A stretch of DNA of 64,000 bases from Euborellia annulipes (GCA_023213315.1 JAKCPI010031589.1:29098-93097); one strand, 5' to 3'; numbered from the stretch's first letter, positions 44,144 to 55,778 are shown. Notes: generated from the sequence alone by a model not told the origin. Made by a program: numbers and translations.

Positions 44144-44630
44144 CTTTTTTGTTTTATTTAATTCCAAAAATAATTGAATGTGTTGAATAATGTTTTCAGA
44201 GAGCGAGTGAATAGATAACACTGATACAACATATCGAGATTCTTACTCAATCTAATCAGAGATTTATCAAAATTACCTCCTTAAAAAATCTCCACTTGAG
44301 ATAAAAAAATTATTTGTAAAATTAACATGGGAGATTACATTTGTCGTTTTTATCAAGGTTAATAGAGAGTAAGGTTCATAGATAATATAGATATGCAACT
44401 TCCGTTCCTTTATTTTAACGCAACTGGTGGCGCGATCTCTGGCCTGTCTGGAACTAAATCCCTCCTCTCCCCTCGCATAAACCCCCCTCCAGCCCCTGGA
44501 ATGGTTCCTGCCCTCCCCTCCTAACCTTTCTATTTACTGATTATGATAAAATTAAAAAAAAAAAATATTTATTTTCATTTTTTAAACAAAGGGGAAAAGT
44601 AAAAAAAAAAAAAAACATTATTTGAGGATA

Positions 44631-45319
44631 AAAAATCTGGTGTGACTGGCGCACAGCACACAACTTTCTCTTACCTTCGGTAATCGAATGTTGTGTACTG
44701 TGCTTGTCACACCAGATTTTTGTGTCGACATGTATTTAGTTTCCGACAGTAGGGTACATTCGATTTTCAAGATGTAAAATTTATAAGTATGGCAAAATAT
44801 TTATATGTTGTTACCATGGCAACCATTTCTCCTATCTTTTCTATGGAGTACAAGAGTAAAGTGGCCTTCAGAAGATTTCAATCACAAAATGAGAATATAC
44901 ATTTTAAAGAGAATCTAAAAAATAATTGATTTTTGAATTTTAAAAAAAATCGTTGGAGCAAATTTTGAGAAAATCGAAAAAAAACTGAAAAAGTGCATCA
45001 GTAAAGTGCTAGTACTCTTTGGTCGATTTTGTTCAAAAGCTTCGTGTCACGTCCCATGGGGGTGCCTAACTTAAATATAAAATTTCAACCTCCTGGCTCT
45101 TTCGTTCTTGAGATATTTTGTTCACAGACACACACACACACACACCCACCCACACACCCACCCACAGACAGACCATGTCGCGAAAACCACTTTTTTGGAT
45201 TCAGTGGACCTCAAAACGTGAAGATCCATCAAAATCTCGACATCGAATTTTTGACATGAATCCAATACTTTCTCTCTATATATATATTACATATATACAT
45301 AGGTAAGAGAAAGTAAAAA
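44631..45319 (+). mobile_element. HER element, complete
   Basis: Hairpin 44,634-44,721 intact except one mismatch. CA/CCCA tract 45,125-45,166. Ends ACATAGGTAAGAGAAAGTAA. Good reference copy; no interruption. Confidence 0.9.
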
Positions 45320-45944
45320 AAATTGACATCTATGTAAAAAAAAAAAAAGAAAACAATAGTAAGTTTTACGATAATTTTGTAAGTTATGCTTGTTATTATT
45401 TATAAAAAAAAAAAAATGTTTTCTGATTAATCTTGAATTATTTATATTAAATACAACGTTTCGGGTACTTATTTAGTAGTCTTGGTGATTTCAAATCACC
45501 TCAAGAAATGAATAAATCTTAAGATTACCACAAAATGAGATACCCTTAATGTTATATTTTATACAAATAAATTATTAGTTTAACAGAATACCTTCTTTAT
45601 TTATTAACAATAAATTAATAAACCAAATTTCTGAAGTTTCTAAAAAAAAAAAACCTGGAAAAAAACAAAAAGAAATTTTTTGTTGTGTCTTTGATATTAA
45701 TAATATAAATTGTATTTATTAAGGATTATATGACGTACTTACTCCTTTGAATAAAAGGAATTTTAAATAAAATAAAAACAAAATCTTTCAAAAATAAAAT
45801 TTAATTCATCAAAGAAAAATATACTAAAATGATTACATTTAAAATAAAAGAAATATTTTTATTTTTTTTTTTGAAAAAATAGATGAAATATAAAACTTAT
45901 AAACTTGATATATTTAAAAGAAAATTCTAAAGGAAGAAATGAGA
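45320..45944. other. AT-rich DNA
   Basis: Poly(A) runs and AT-rich DNA; one ACAACGTTTCGGGT word near 45,450. No gene. Confidence 0.45.
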
Positions 45945-46101
45945 AAGTAGTGAGGGGCGAGTGACTGCATAAAGCACCCCCCCCCCTCCAGGGAGCCCTG
46001 AGGTTGATCCGCGAGGACCGGGGGACTGAAGGGAAGGGAAGAAGCAAGAAGGGAGGAAGAAACGGAGAGAGTGGACGCGCCCCGGAGAGCCGGTGCACAT
46101 A
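45945..46101 (+). other. GC-richer segment ending at a consensus splice donor (possible 5' UTR exon)
   Basis: Locally GC-rich (GGGGACTGAAGGGAAGGG, GACGCGCCCCGGAGAGCC) and followed by ATA|GTAAGT at about 46,102. With the acceptor-like TTGTCTTGGTTTTAG at 46,286-46,300 and the short coding exon after it, this could be an untranslated first exon. No transcript evidence. Confidence 0.25.
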
Positions 46102-46336
46102 GTAAGTAGTATTTGACGTAAAAACCCGATCAAAATAGAAAAACTCAAAGTTTACCTAATGCTACCCAAAATGGATGTTTCTTTATCTACTATAACCGGC
46201 TTATTAGAATCCAGCCCCCCGACCCTTCCGGGTTGGCTATCTGGTCACAATAGGTCAGTCGGAACCCAGTCATTGTTTTAACTGCTTGTCTTGGTTTTAG
46301 GCGCTCTCATTTTCGTTAGTCAGTTTTTTGTGCAAA

Positions 46337-46391
46337 ATGTCTTCATGCGGCGGTCAACAGAAAAAAAACGACTTGAATGTGGAAATTGAAG
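46337..46391 (+). CDS. Candidate short coding exon (unknown protein)
   Basis: ATG in CAAAATGT context, 14 bases after a TCAGTT initiator-like site. 18 codons, MSSCGGQQKKNDLNVEIE plus one base, then GTAAGC donor (46,392). The next candidate exon at 46,707 completes a GAT codon, giving a consistent phase. Small Cys/Gly start, acidic end; no family recognised. Confidence 0.4.
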
Positions 46392-46483
46392 GTAAGCTCT
46401 CTATATTACAGTATATTTGATTCAGTTTAAACGTAATTATCATTGTTTTTTATAAATATCAAAAAGTCGCTTTTTTTGGGACA

Positions 46484-47001
46484 TTTTTTAAAGAAAATTT
46501 CAGACAAATTAGTGTTTTTGTTTATGTGTCGCGGCTTGTCGCCTCAAACTTTTTATATGGGCATAAAGTTTAGTCTTTTAGGATGTAGAAACAAGAAAAA
46601 CATTTCACCCCAACTCACCCCATATTTTTTTATTAGACTTTAACGTGAACGAGGGTACAGAATCATTAAATCGATTTAGTATAATTTTAGTTTTCTTTTG
46701 TTATAGATCCTTTGGGAAGAGTTAAAAAATTACCAGAATGGAGTTCTATGATATTTTGAAAGAGTTCAAAGGAAAAAAAATAGAAGAAAAATGAATTTGA
46801 TGGAAGAAAGACTCATTCAACTAACTTCATGTCCTCCCGAAGAACGGAGTCCCACGTTCACGTTAAAATACTATAAAAAAAATATGGGATGAGTTGGATA
46901 TGTTTTTCTTGTTTCTACATCCTAAAGGACTAAACTTTATGCCCAGATAAAAAGTTTGAGGCGACAAGCCACGACACAAACAAAACACTAATTTGTCTGG
47001 G
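46484..47001. repeat. Inverted repeat flanking the candidate second exon
   Basis: Arms 46,484-46,640 and 46,862-47,001 are reverse complements (TTGTCGCCTCAAACTTTTTA; GGATGTAGAAACAAGAAAAA; ACTCACCCCATATTTTTT with mismatches). The loop of about 220 bp holds the candidate exon. It could be a foldback transposon or a local inverted duplication. Confidence 0.7.
46707..46759 (+). CDS. Candidate second exon of the 46,337 gene
   Basis: Acceptor TTTTCTTTTGTTATAG, then AT completing GAT, and DPLGRVKKLPEWSSMIF followed by a stop. The +1 frame from the same point stays open longer (MEFYDILKEFKGKKIEEK), so a frameshift is possible. No homology recognised. Confidence 0.3.
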
Positions 47002-48232
47002 GGGGGGGAACATACTCTATGTGAGGCCTGACAAGTGAACAATATAGATTTTTAATTGTTGAGACATTATCAAAAGACTTGGAGTTCCTTTTTTTTTTTT
47101 TTTTTTTTTTTAAACATTCACACTTTTTTTTCTCATTCACACTCGCATTCACACACACATTCACACAGTCTTTTCGGCAACTTAGGCCATTTAAGACTTT
47201 AAACGATACTCGTATTTATATAATATATATTTATTTGGGGTCCAGGCATTCTTATTTAAGCCATTTGGTATCCAATTGGCTTAAATAAAATCATCGGACT
47301 GCCTGGGGTCCGAACCCGCGACGTTTGGTATACGAGGTTTGCACGCTAACCTCTACGCCAAGCCCCGAGGGCAAAATTTTTATCGTACACAAATTTTTTT
47401 TTTTTTTTTTTTTTGGCAACTTAGGCCAATTAAGACTTTGACGATAACCGTTATTTCATGAATTTTTCTATATTAGGGTCCAAGCATTCTTATTTAAGCT
47501 ATTTGGTATCCAAATGAAGCCTAAATAAAATCATCGGACTGCCTGGGGTCCGAACCCGCGATGTTTGGTATACGAGGTTAGCACGCTAACCTCTACGCCA
47601 TGCCCCGAGGGCAAGAAAATACGGTAGGAGTTCCTTTTGATGAACCCAATCATTTTATAAGCCTTGTTGATAATTGTCTCAATCTGTTCTCCGAAACATA
47701 GTTTTCTGTCCATTATAACTCCTAAATCTTTTATTTTTTTCAACCCTAGGGAGTTCATTCTCATTTAATTCGTATTTGTGCAAAAACGTTGACCTTTTTT
47801 TTTACAAAAACTGATTGCCGAACATTTGTTTATATTCATCGACAAGTTATTTGTTTTGCACCAATCAGATATCCTGTTCAAGTATCCTGTAAAGGTAGAC
47901 AATCAGAGGTATCACCAATCGTATTATATATTTTAAGATCATCCGCATATAGGAGAAACTCTGAACCTTTGATGTGATTACAAATATCGTTTACAAATAT
48001 AATGAAGAGTAAAGGACCCAAGTTAGAACCTTGAGGCACACCAGAGGTTGCAACGAACTCAGAAGAGATTCCATCCTTGAAAATAACAGATTGTTTTCTA
48101 TTGTAAAGATACGATTTAAAATATCTGACCAGTGAGCTAGATAAACCATAGTATGACAATTTTTTCAAAAAGAGCTCATGATCAACTGAATCAAACGCTC
48201 TGGATATATCCATGTACACAGAGTCAACCTGA
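46990..48232 (-). pseudogene. LINE with reverse transcriptase palm, split by SINEs
   Basis: The minus frame 48,219-47,878 has the RT core: MDISRAFDSVDHELFLKKL, SGVPQGSNLGPLLFIIFVND, and LLYADDLKIYN with the catalytic YADD. After a frameshift near 47,870, the frame from 47,764 downward reads KKIKDLGVIMDRKLCFGEQI. A SINE pair interrupts it at 47,093-47,626. Beyond them the same protein continues (KSFDNVSTIKNLYCSLVRPH). Endonuclease and the rest of the C-terminus are missing. Jockey/CR1-like by motif, clade not fixed. Confidence 0.85.
47093..47626 (-). mobile_element. SINE-T dimer (two head-to-tail copies)
   Basis: Two minus-strand subfamily II units, 47,093-47,373 and about 47,394-47,614, share a single TSD GGAGTTCCTTTT (47,081-47,092 and 47,627-47,638). 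The second unit lacks the TG-rich tail and begins directly from poly(T) at TTGGCAACTTAGGCC. Confidence 0.8.
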
Positions 48233-48614
48233 AGGGCCCCGTCATTATCTCAGTACTAATTATATTCAGTTATTGTTTACCAAATATTTCCAACAATTTT
48301 TATTACTCGACCATTGGGAGTGAAGAAGCTGCCCTGGAACAAAGAGCATCAACAGAATACTTGCTGTCACTGCAATCTACATGAAGGAGCTTACACTTAC
48401 CTGCATTTATCATCCTTCAAGACAACAACGATAAGTACCACAATTTCAACAATCATTTTATGTGCACAAATTTTTTATTCAAAAAAAAATATATATTCAT
48501 TTAAATTTTAATTATTAAACAAAATATTTAAAATTAATCATTTGATTAATAATCTTTATCAGACACTAATAATTTATATTAATTAAAATATTTCAACACT
48601 TAATTTTTATATAT
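48233..48614. other. Unassigned AT-rich DNA
   Basis: No supported gene. Confidence 0.4.
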
Positions 48615-48622
48615 CTAATAAC

Positions 48623-49244
48623 TAGGGCTCGGATTTATAGGCACTAAAAATCTTTAAAATAGGCAGGCAACTAAGCACTAAAAATTATTAAAATAGGCAC
48701 TTAAAAAGTCACTTAAAAGGCATAAATTAAGAAATAATATAAAAAATTTTTAAAAATTGATGTCTTATTTTTGGTAATCTGGTGTGACTGGTCGCACAGC
48801 ACACTATTTTTTTCTTAATTTCGGTAATTTAAAGGCGCATTCTGTACTTGTTTGCCAGAATATAAATAGAAATCAAATTTTTAAGTACTAATTTTTAAAA
48901 TTTTACATTAAAAATAAATTTTTTTTTCGAAAAAAGGGGGTAATTACCCCCTTTACCCCCCCCCCCCCCCCTTGAAATATTTTCTTGATAATTCAAAAAA
49001 TTTTAAATTCAGGCTATGTATAGCTCGTAAAAAATTGAAATTGGCTATTCGAACTTAAAATAGGCACTAAAAAAGGCATTTATAGATGAAATAGGCACTA
49101 AAGCCCAAAATCGGCATTATAGGCACTAACAAATGCCTCTTATTTTATTCAGAATTTCATGAAACGTATACATATCATATTGACCTAACATTAATTTTTA
49201 AGCCATAAATTAAAAAAGGCAAATAGGGCGAAATCCGAGCCCTA
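48623..49244. mobile_element. hAT-like element with TAGGGCTCGGATTT ends
   Basis: Inverted ends TAGGGCTCGGATTT and AAATCCGAGCCCTA. Perfect 8-bp TSD CTAATAAC at 48,615-48,622 and 49,245-49,252. The interior repeats AGGCACTAAAAA words near both ends and contains an old HER hairpin (48,778-48,860). No transposase. Confidence 0.88.
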
Positions 49245-49449
49245 CTAATAACAATAATTATTCTTATATTTTCAAATAAAAGAACATTCTAATTTTCAAA
49301 TACAAAATTCATGGTACATAAATAATAAATATTCTTAAACTTTGATAAAAAAATATCTCAATTAAATTAACTATTTTATATTAAAAGAGAATACTTAAAC
49401 AACAATCTAGAATTATTCATATTAAAACTTATTGAAATTTATAAATTAT

Positions 49450-49917
49450 TTTTTTTACTTCTTTTAAATAATACCTAGTTTAGATTCAAAGTCGTCTGTC
49501 TGTGATCATAATAAAGCATGAAGGGAATGAGTTAAGAAGTTAAAGTACCTCGCGGAGGTTTTAAATAAAATCGACCAAAAATTACAAGTACTTCACTATT
49601 GTACATTTTCAGATTTTTTTTCGATTTCCGCTCCATTAATTTTAATTAAAATTCATAAATCATGCTCTTTAAAATATATATTCTCATTTTGCCGTCCTGA
49701 TTGTTTGAAGCACACTTTGCTCTTGTACTTCACAGGAAAGAATAAATATTTTCCCATTTTCATTAACTTTACATCTTGAATTCAAGCGAACCCAACTGTC
49801 GGAAGCTAAATAAATACGACACAAAATATTTGGTGTGGCAGTCCACAAAACACAACTTTCAATTACCGAAGATAAGAGAAAGTTGTGTGCTGTGCGATCA
49901 CTCACACCAGATTTTTT
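49450..49917 (-). mobile_element. HER element, diverged, minus strand
   Basis: Diverged terminus TTTTTTACTTCTTTTAAATA, a shortened CTGTCTGTGATCATAAT part, the body, and the hairpin 49,828-49,915 with several mismatches (GATAAGAGAAAGTTGTGTGC). Confidence 0.7.
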
Positions 49918-50040
49918 CAACTTCATTGGAGTTTTGTTTAAAATTCCCACAGTCAATGATGAAAAATAAATCTAAATTATTTGAACAAAGAATTTAAATT
50001 ACAATTAAATATTAAGCTTAATATAATGGTATATTTGCTC

Positions 50041-50272
50041 AGGGGCCCACATCTTGTGGATACGTGGATGGCGACCACGAGCTACCCGAGCTGGGACTGG
50101 CAGTCCTTCTATTCTTTAAATGTCAGTCTCTTCCTTCTTTTCAACAGGCGTCAGACTGCGCGTCGGGCCTGCCTGTTCTATTTCTTTCGGGTCGTAAAAA
50201 TAAACCCATGAACCGCCGACCCCTTTATTTCCAAAGACCCCGTACCCCGGGAATTATCAGGCGAGGAAGAAG
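50041..50272 (+). repeat. Dispersed repeat F, copy 2
   Basis: GGGCCCACATCTTGTGG, GAGCTACCCGAGCTGGGACT, GGCAGTCCTTCT: the inverted relative of 30,640-30,918. Confidence 0.6.
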
Positions 50273-50365
50273 AAGAATATACTGGTATATATATATATTT
50301 TTTTTTTATTACAAATACATTTAATTTAATTCTTTTTTATGCTTTTTATCTAAATTTAATTCATT

Positions 50366-51327
50366 TTATTGATATTCTCTTGGTAACCTATGATTAGAAT
50401 CTGTAATATTTTGATTGGCGCCATGTGAAATAAGGAATTGAATACATTTTGTACGTTTGTATTGATAAGCCTTATGTAAAGGTGTTTGATCACTAAAACC
50501 GATTGGAGAAATCTCTGCACCATTTTGAACTAAAATGCGTAATATAGGCAAAATTGTATCATCAGACATAAAATTGCTCCAAATATTATGAATAGGTCTA
50601 TCTCTATCTATTTCCCTCGCCTCTACATTCGCGCCTTTGGATAAAAGATATTTTATTATTTCTATATGACCCTAATCTACAGGCCGAATGCAATGGAGTA
50701 GAATTCCTACTAGTTATACACTCAATGTTGGCTCCTCTAGATAAAAGATATTTTGTTATTTCTAATTGACCCTCTATACAGGCCAAATGCAATGGAGTAA
50801 AATTCCTACTAGTTAAACACTCAATGTTGGCTCCTCTAGATAAAAGATATTTTGTTATTTCTAATTGACCCTTTTCACAGGCCAAATGCAATGGAGTAGC
50901 CTTCGTTTGAGTTAAGCACTCAATGTTGGCGCCTTTAGATAAAAGATATTTTGTTATTTCTAATTGACCCTTTTCACAGGCCAAATGCAATGGAGTAGCA
51001 TTCTCATTATCTAAGCACTCAATGTTGGCTCCGTTTTCAATTAGAATTTTGACACAATTTAAAAACTTTGTTGCCGCATAATGAAGAGGGGTATGTCCCT
51101 TTATATCTTTCATTTCCAAATTTGTGTATTTTTTGCATAAGAAAGATACAATTTTATCAAAGCCTCTTTCAACAGCATAATGGAGTGGAGTTTTCTTAGT
51201 GTCGCCATCATTATTAGGATTAACAGCTTCTTTTGTACTCCAATAAGTTACAGCTTCCAAAAATACCTTCAAAGACATCTCTAGTTCCAAAATGATGATC
51301 ATTGAAACTTGAATTGGAGTTAATAAT
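50366..51327 (-). CDS. Gene 2: ankyrin-repeat terminal exon, frame broken twice
   Basis: Acceptor (T-rich then TTTTTTAG) before 51,327. Homologous to the gene 1 exon from IINSNSSFNDHHFGTRDVFE onward (6 codons longer there). About eight ankyrin units, in order: TPLHYAVERG, TPLHYAATKF, ATPLHLACEKGQ (twice), FTPLHLACIEGQ, STPLHSAC, then two diverged C-terminal units and the same LPREYQ end. First break: a T5 run (51,259-51,263) where gene 1 has T4, after which the phase-0 frame fails. Second break: near 50,675-50,690, where GTAGATTAGGGTCAT replaces the expected GTATAGAGGGTCAAT and moves the frame by one. Units here differ from each other more than in gene 1. Whether the gene is active is unknown. 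Confidence 0.72.
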
Positions 51328-51479
51328 CTAAAAAATAAAAAAATAATCTTAATATACAGTATTTACTGTAGGATACGGGTTGCTTAGTTTAGTTCTGCTT
51401 GTCTTTTTTTTTCTACGATTGCCTGGCGTACTAAACGTTGGAGTACTCTATTCACACCTATGGAATAGAAAGTCTTTTG

Positions 51480-51800
51480 TTTGAAATATGCCGACGATAT
51501 AGTAATCATTTCTGACGATATAAAAACCACGGTTAAATACGTTAAGAATATGGGATGATAATTAACAAGAAAAAATCAAAAATAATGATTTTCAGAAAGT
51601 GAGGAGAGAAAATTAAAAAGTCTTATAGGAAGGTGAAGACATCGAGGTAGTAAAACAGTTTAATTATTTAGTCCACATGTATTCGTCAAGTGCCGTGCCC
51701 AACCTGCAAACAAAAACTCAAGTGGAGAAAAGCTTGGCTGATGTAAATCAACTGTGTGGAATATGGAGAAGAGGAAGGGTCAGAGAGGAATGAAGGAGAA
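51480..51800 (+). pseudogene. LINE reverse transcriptase fragment
   Basis: The plus frame at 51,481-51,545 reads LKYADDIVIISDD, the RT palm motif. After frameshifts, KSKIMIFRK and later NLQTKTQVEKSLADVNQLCG continue as RTE/I-like post-palm sequence. Several stops. Lies in the last intron of gene 2, opposite in strand. Confidence 0.65.
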
Positions 51801-51976
51801 GACCTGCACTAAACGTTGGTGTACTCTATTCAATCCTATGGAATAGAAATCTGGGGGTAGAGGATGTCTGAAGAGTTTTGGAAAGTTTGCGATGACTTGA
51901 AAAGTGTTATGGGGACTACCATTAAAGCAGCAATAGTCACTGTAACTCAAAGGTTGGTTCTAAAGGTGAGAACTAA

Positions 51977-52718
51977 CCAAGGATGGGCAAAATTCTTTGA
52001 AAAGAATTAACAATCCGATCTCATTTTGAAAAAGAATCGCTGTTCCGATCCAGTTTCTAGTTCTTCACCGAATTTGCACATTTTTAGACGTTTGGATGAA
52101 AGATAAATAAAAATAGGCAATAACAATGATATATTTGTGATGCGGAAATTTCACAATATGAGTTATTGATATTTTATTGTAGAGGATAATTTCCTGAACA
52201 TTTTAAGACCAAAACCACTAAGTTATCTTAAAAACTAAAAAAGTTACATATAAAAAAACAGGATTTTGAGCGAAACGCATTTAACACTATTTAAGGTTAG
52301 GCTACTAAATCGATTATTTTGTAATATATTTATCGGATACACACCTCTAAAATTAACGAATAAACCTGTATAGGAAATATTGAAGAATCATATTCAATCG
52401 AAATCCAAAAATCGATATTTTTGACTTAATTCGTTTAAGATGCCCGTACCGATAATTGTTCCTTTTCACTTTCCGCATCGCATTTATTAAAAAGTAAACA
52501 TTTTGAAGGGCAATCCTTTAAAAAGGATTGCAAAAATTCTTCCATCGATAAAGATTTTCAATTCAGAGAGCCAAAATGATTTCGATTAAACACACCCCTC
52601 TTTCCATTTGGATCGCGATCTAGATCCTCAAATAAAGGATTTCGATCCAGATCTGAAAATCCTGGATCAGATCGAATTTTCGGAATTAAATCCAAAAGGA
52701 TCGCGATCTTGCCCATTC
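51977..52718. mobile_element. hAT-like element related to 33,976
   Basis: Ends AAGGATGGGCAAAAT and GCCCATTCATGG; inner GATCCGATC-type words and AAAAGGATC as in the 33,976 copy. Flanking octamers GAACTAAC and GTACCTAC match at 6 of 8; the uninterrupted relative at 40,293 reads GAGTACTAATTGAGAT. Confidence 0.65.
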
Positions 52719-52738
52719 ATGGTACCTACTGAGATTAG

Positions 52739-54220
52739 AAAATTAAATTAAATAAGATTTTATTGACTATATGATTATTTACATTTACTTTTCTTCCCGG
52801 TTCCGAGCTTCTTCTTGCTCCTTCTCCGAGACCCCGATGTTGTTTCTGCTGGATTTATATATATTTTTTTCCTCCTCTCATTTTTCTCAGAGGGAAAAAT
52901 TGCAAAAACCCTCCGAATTTTTAGTTAAAAATTGCTTAAAAAAGTAGGAAAAAAAAAAGTTAATAGTAATAATAATAATTAAATAAGTCCAAGGTGCACG
53001 TTGTTTCTGCCTATGTCTGCCCAATCTGGGAGACTAGCGGGTTGTCGTGAAGCCTGAGTTGGCTACGGAATCTATCCACCATGTTGCGGGTGGCCTCTTG
53101 TAGCGGTTCGACGCCTAGTCCGAACTTTATGATGTAGTTGTTTATTCCAGGTGATGGGTTCGCGATGAGTCTTAATGATTTGTTCTCCACCCTTTCCAGG
53201 AGCGATACGTTGGATTTCGCAGCCTTTTCCCACCATACTGGTGCTCCGTAAGTGAGTCGGGGACGCACCATTGCTTTGTACAGCTCGTACTTTGTCGTCT
53301 ATGCTGATTTGACTGGAGGGCTTAGTGAGCGACCAAATCATCTTAACTGCTATCTTTCCGTTTGTTGCTATTCCAAGATACTTGACACTTTGTTTCCAGC
53401 TGAGCGATGCGGAGCCAAATTGTTGTATTTCTTCTTATGTGTTTTTGCCGAGTGCTGAACATTATTGCTTCTGTTTTCTCTTTATTTAGTCTCATTCGCC
53501 ATTTTTTGAAAATATCGGTTGGTGCTTAAGAGGTCATTTCGCAATCTGCTAACGACGGTCCTCGGATCTCTGTGGCTATAGAAGATCGCGGTGTCGTCCG
53601 TGAATTGCGCTACCTGTGCGTACTTTGGTAATGGAAGGTCCGCGGTATATAAGGCATATAGTAGGTGGTGATAGAAGAGCCCCTTGGGCGGTACCTGCTT
53701 TTACATCTTTTCATTGCGATTTCTCCGTTTCTATTTTTACTCGGAATTGGCAATTTGCAAGAAAATTTTCAATTAAATCGCATAGCTGGTCTGAAATTCC
53801 GAAACGCCTGAGTTTTGCAATCAATCCATAATGCCAGACGCTGTAGAACGCTTTCGCCACATCTAGTAGCACTAGGGCCACTGGTTTAGGTCTGTTGCTT
53901 TTTATGAAGTTTACGACCCGGGCTACTTGCTGCACTGCTGAGTGGGATTTCCTGAACCCAAATTGCCAGTCTGGAATAATATTTTTAGATTGAGCTTCTT
54001 CCGTTAACCAGTCTAGTATAAATCTTTCCGCGAGCTTTGCTAAAACTGGTAGAAGTGAAATCGGCCGATAGTTTATGGGGTTACTTGAGTCTTTTCCACT
54101 TTTCAAGATAGGTATAATCTCTGCTCGTTTTCAGGCTTCCGGAAAGTATTTCAGGTCTATCATAGCTTGGAAAATTCTCGTTAGTATCACAATTACTTTC
54201 CCAGGTAATGATCGCAGGCA
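52739..54220 (-). pseudogene. Jockey-like LINE, 5'-truncated, with 11-bp TSD
   Basis: Flanked by ACTGAGATTAG at 52,728-52,738 and 54,221-54,231. Minus-strand coding order: LPGKVIVILTRIF, KSGKDSSNPINYRPISLLPV, FGFRKSHSAVQQVARVVNFI, and VLLDVAKAFYSVWHYGLIAK (palm part A, with a D-to-Y change in the usual AFDSVWH). The palm YADD segment lies in a decayed part with stops. The end (53,271-53,011) has MVRPRLTYGAPVWWEKA. The 3' UTR holds AATAAAATC before an AT-rich tail. Inactive. Inserted in the last intron of gene 2. Confidence 0.88.
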
Positions 54221-54239
54221 ACTGAGATTAGTACGAATT

Positions 54240-55466
54240 TATTATTAGATGAGGATTTGATAGGTACTCTTCATATGAACGTATGTGAAGTTTCATTTCA
54301 ATCTGTCAATTCATACTTTGTTTACAAGCCATTTAGTGTCGACGTGTCACAGTATTTTTTACAATGGAAAAAATTGAATATCGTCCAGTGATAAAATTCT
54401 TATTTTTGGAAGGTGTAGCACCAAAAGAAATTCACGAACGAATGTTAAAAGTGTATAATGATTGTTCACCTTCAATTAGAACAGTAGAAAGATGGGTTGC
54501 TGAATTTAAACGTGGTCGTACATGCCTTGAAGACGATCCACGTGAAGGACGTCCAAAAAGCGCATCAACACCAGAAATCATAGCCAAAATACAGGATATG
54601 GTTTTGGAAGATCGTCGATTGACTGTTAGAGAATTAGCAGAGGCTCTACACATCTCATTAGGCAGTGTGAGCCATACTTTAAGTGAAATTTTGGGTTTTA
54701 GAAAGCTGTGTACACAATGGGTTAACAATGGAACAAAAACACGTTCGAATGCGACTTTCTCAGTAACATTTGGAGCGTTTTAAAAAGGATAAAGTGGATT
54801 TTGTGCGTCGATTCATCACTATGGATGAGACTTGGGTCTATCACCATGATCCTGAATCAAAACAAGAGGCTAAAGAGGGTGGACCTGGTTGTTCGGCTTC
54901 AAAACGAGTTCGTGTCCAGAAATCGACCAAGAAGGTTATGGCATCAGTTTTTTGGGATGCGAAAGGAATTTTGTTTGTGGATTACTTGCAAACTGGTAAA
55001 ACAATTAATTCTGAATATTATTGCAACCTTTTGGTTCAGTTGAAGGAAAAAATTCGTGAAAAAAGACCCGGCTTGCAGAAGAAAAAAATCCTTTTTCATC
55101 AGGACAATGCACCGTGTCACAAGAGCATTGTGACAATGGCTAAAATCCATGAATTAAAGTTCGAATTGTTAGAGCATCCACCGTATTCGCCAGATTTGGC
55201 CCCCAGCGACTTCCATTTGTTTCCAGAACTCAAAAAATTTATGCGTGGCAAGCGTTTTTCATCAAATGAAGAGGTCATAACGGCTGTTGAAGCGTATTTT
55301 GCAGACCTTCCGGATTCTCACTTCAGGGATGGGATCCACAGATTGGAGGATCGTTGGAGCAAGTGTATTAATCTTCAAGGAGACTATACTGAATAATAAA
55401 GTGTACTTTGAACCATAAGATTGTGTTTTTCTTATCGAACGACAAAACTTATTGAACAACCTGGTA
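54240..55466 (+). mobile_element. mariner-like element, 5' end lost
   Basis: The right terminal repeat ends AACTTATTGAACAACCTGGTA (its reverse, TACCAGGTTGTTCAATAAG, is a mariner-type end). The matching left repeat is not visible, so the 5' end is deleted or diverged. It contains the broken transposase gene. Confidence 0.8.
54364..55396 (+). pseudogene. mariner transposase, frameshifted
   Basis: Cut-and-paste DNA transposase of the mariner D,D34D family. N-terminal DNA-binding half (54,364-54,725): FLFLEGVAPKEIHERMLKVY, TVERWVAEFKRGR, then the second HTH with LGSVSHTLSEILGFRKL. Catalytic half: first Asp in MDETWVYHHDPESKQ, second in FHQDNAPCHKS, third in YSPDLAPSDFHLF, with 34 residues between the second and third. 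A deletion of about 10-11 nt around 54,722-54,730 removes the WVPHxL-type linker and shifts the frame, and one Gln codon soon after is TAA. The catalytic triad itself is intact. Non-autonomous now. Lies in the last intron of gene 2. Confidence 0.93.
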
Positions 55467-55778
55467 CTCTGCCGTACATACGTAGTGTCCAAAAATAATG
55501 ATATTTTGGGATTAGATTCAGTTCGTTACGTAGTTAGCCGTTAAAACAGAATTTTTCGAGGTTATGATCCTTAACACACATTTTAGAGTTCAATATCAAT
55601 TTAGTTTTATGCTTAAAGTAGGGGACAGAGAGTGAGTCGAAAAACTCGGGTACCGGCGAACGGGAAAGCAAATGCTTGTCTCCACCATATATGTAACATA
55701 TTTTTGCAATTGCCCCGCCCTCTCTGCGGCCCCCTTGTAAATATATGGAGCATTTTATGATTTCTTTTCTTTTCTTAC

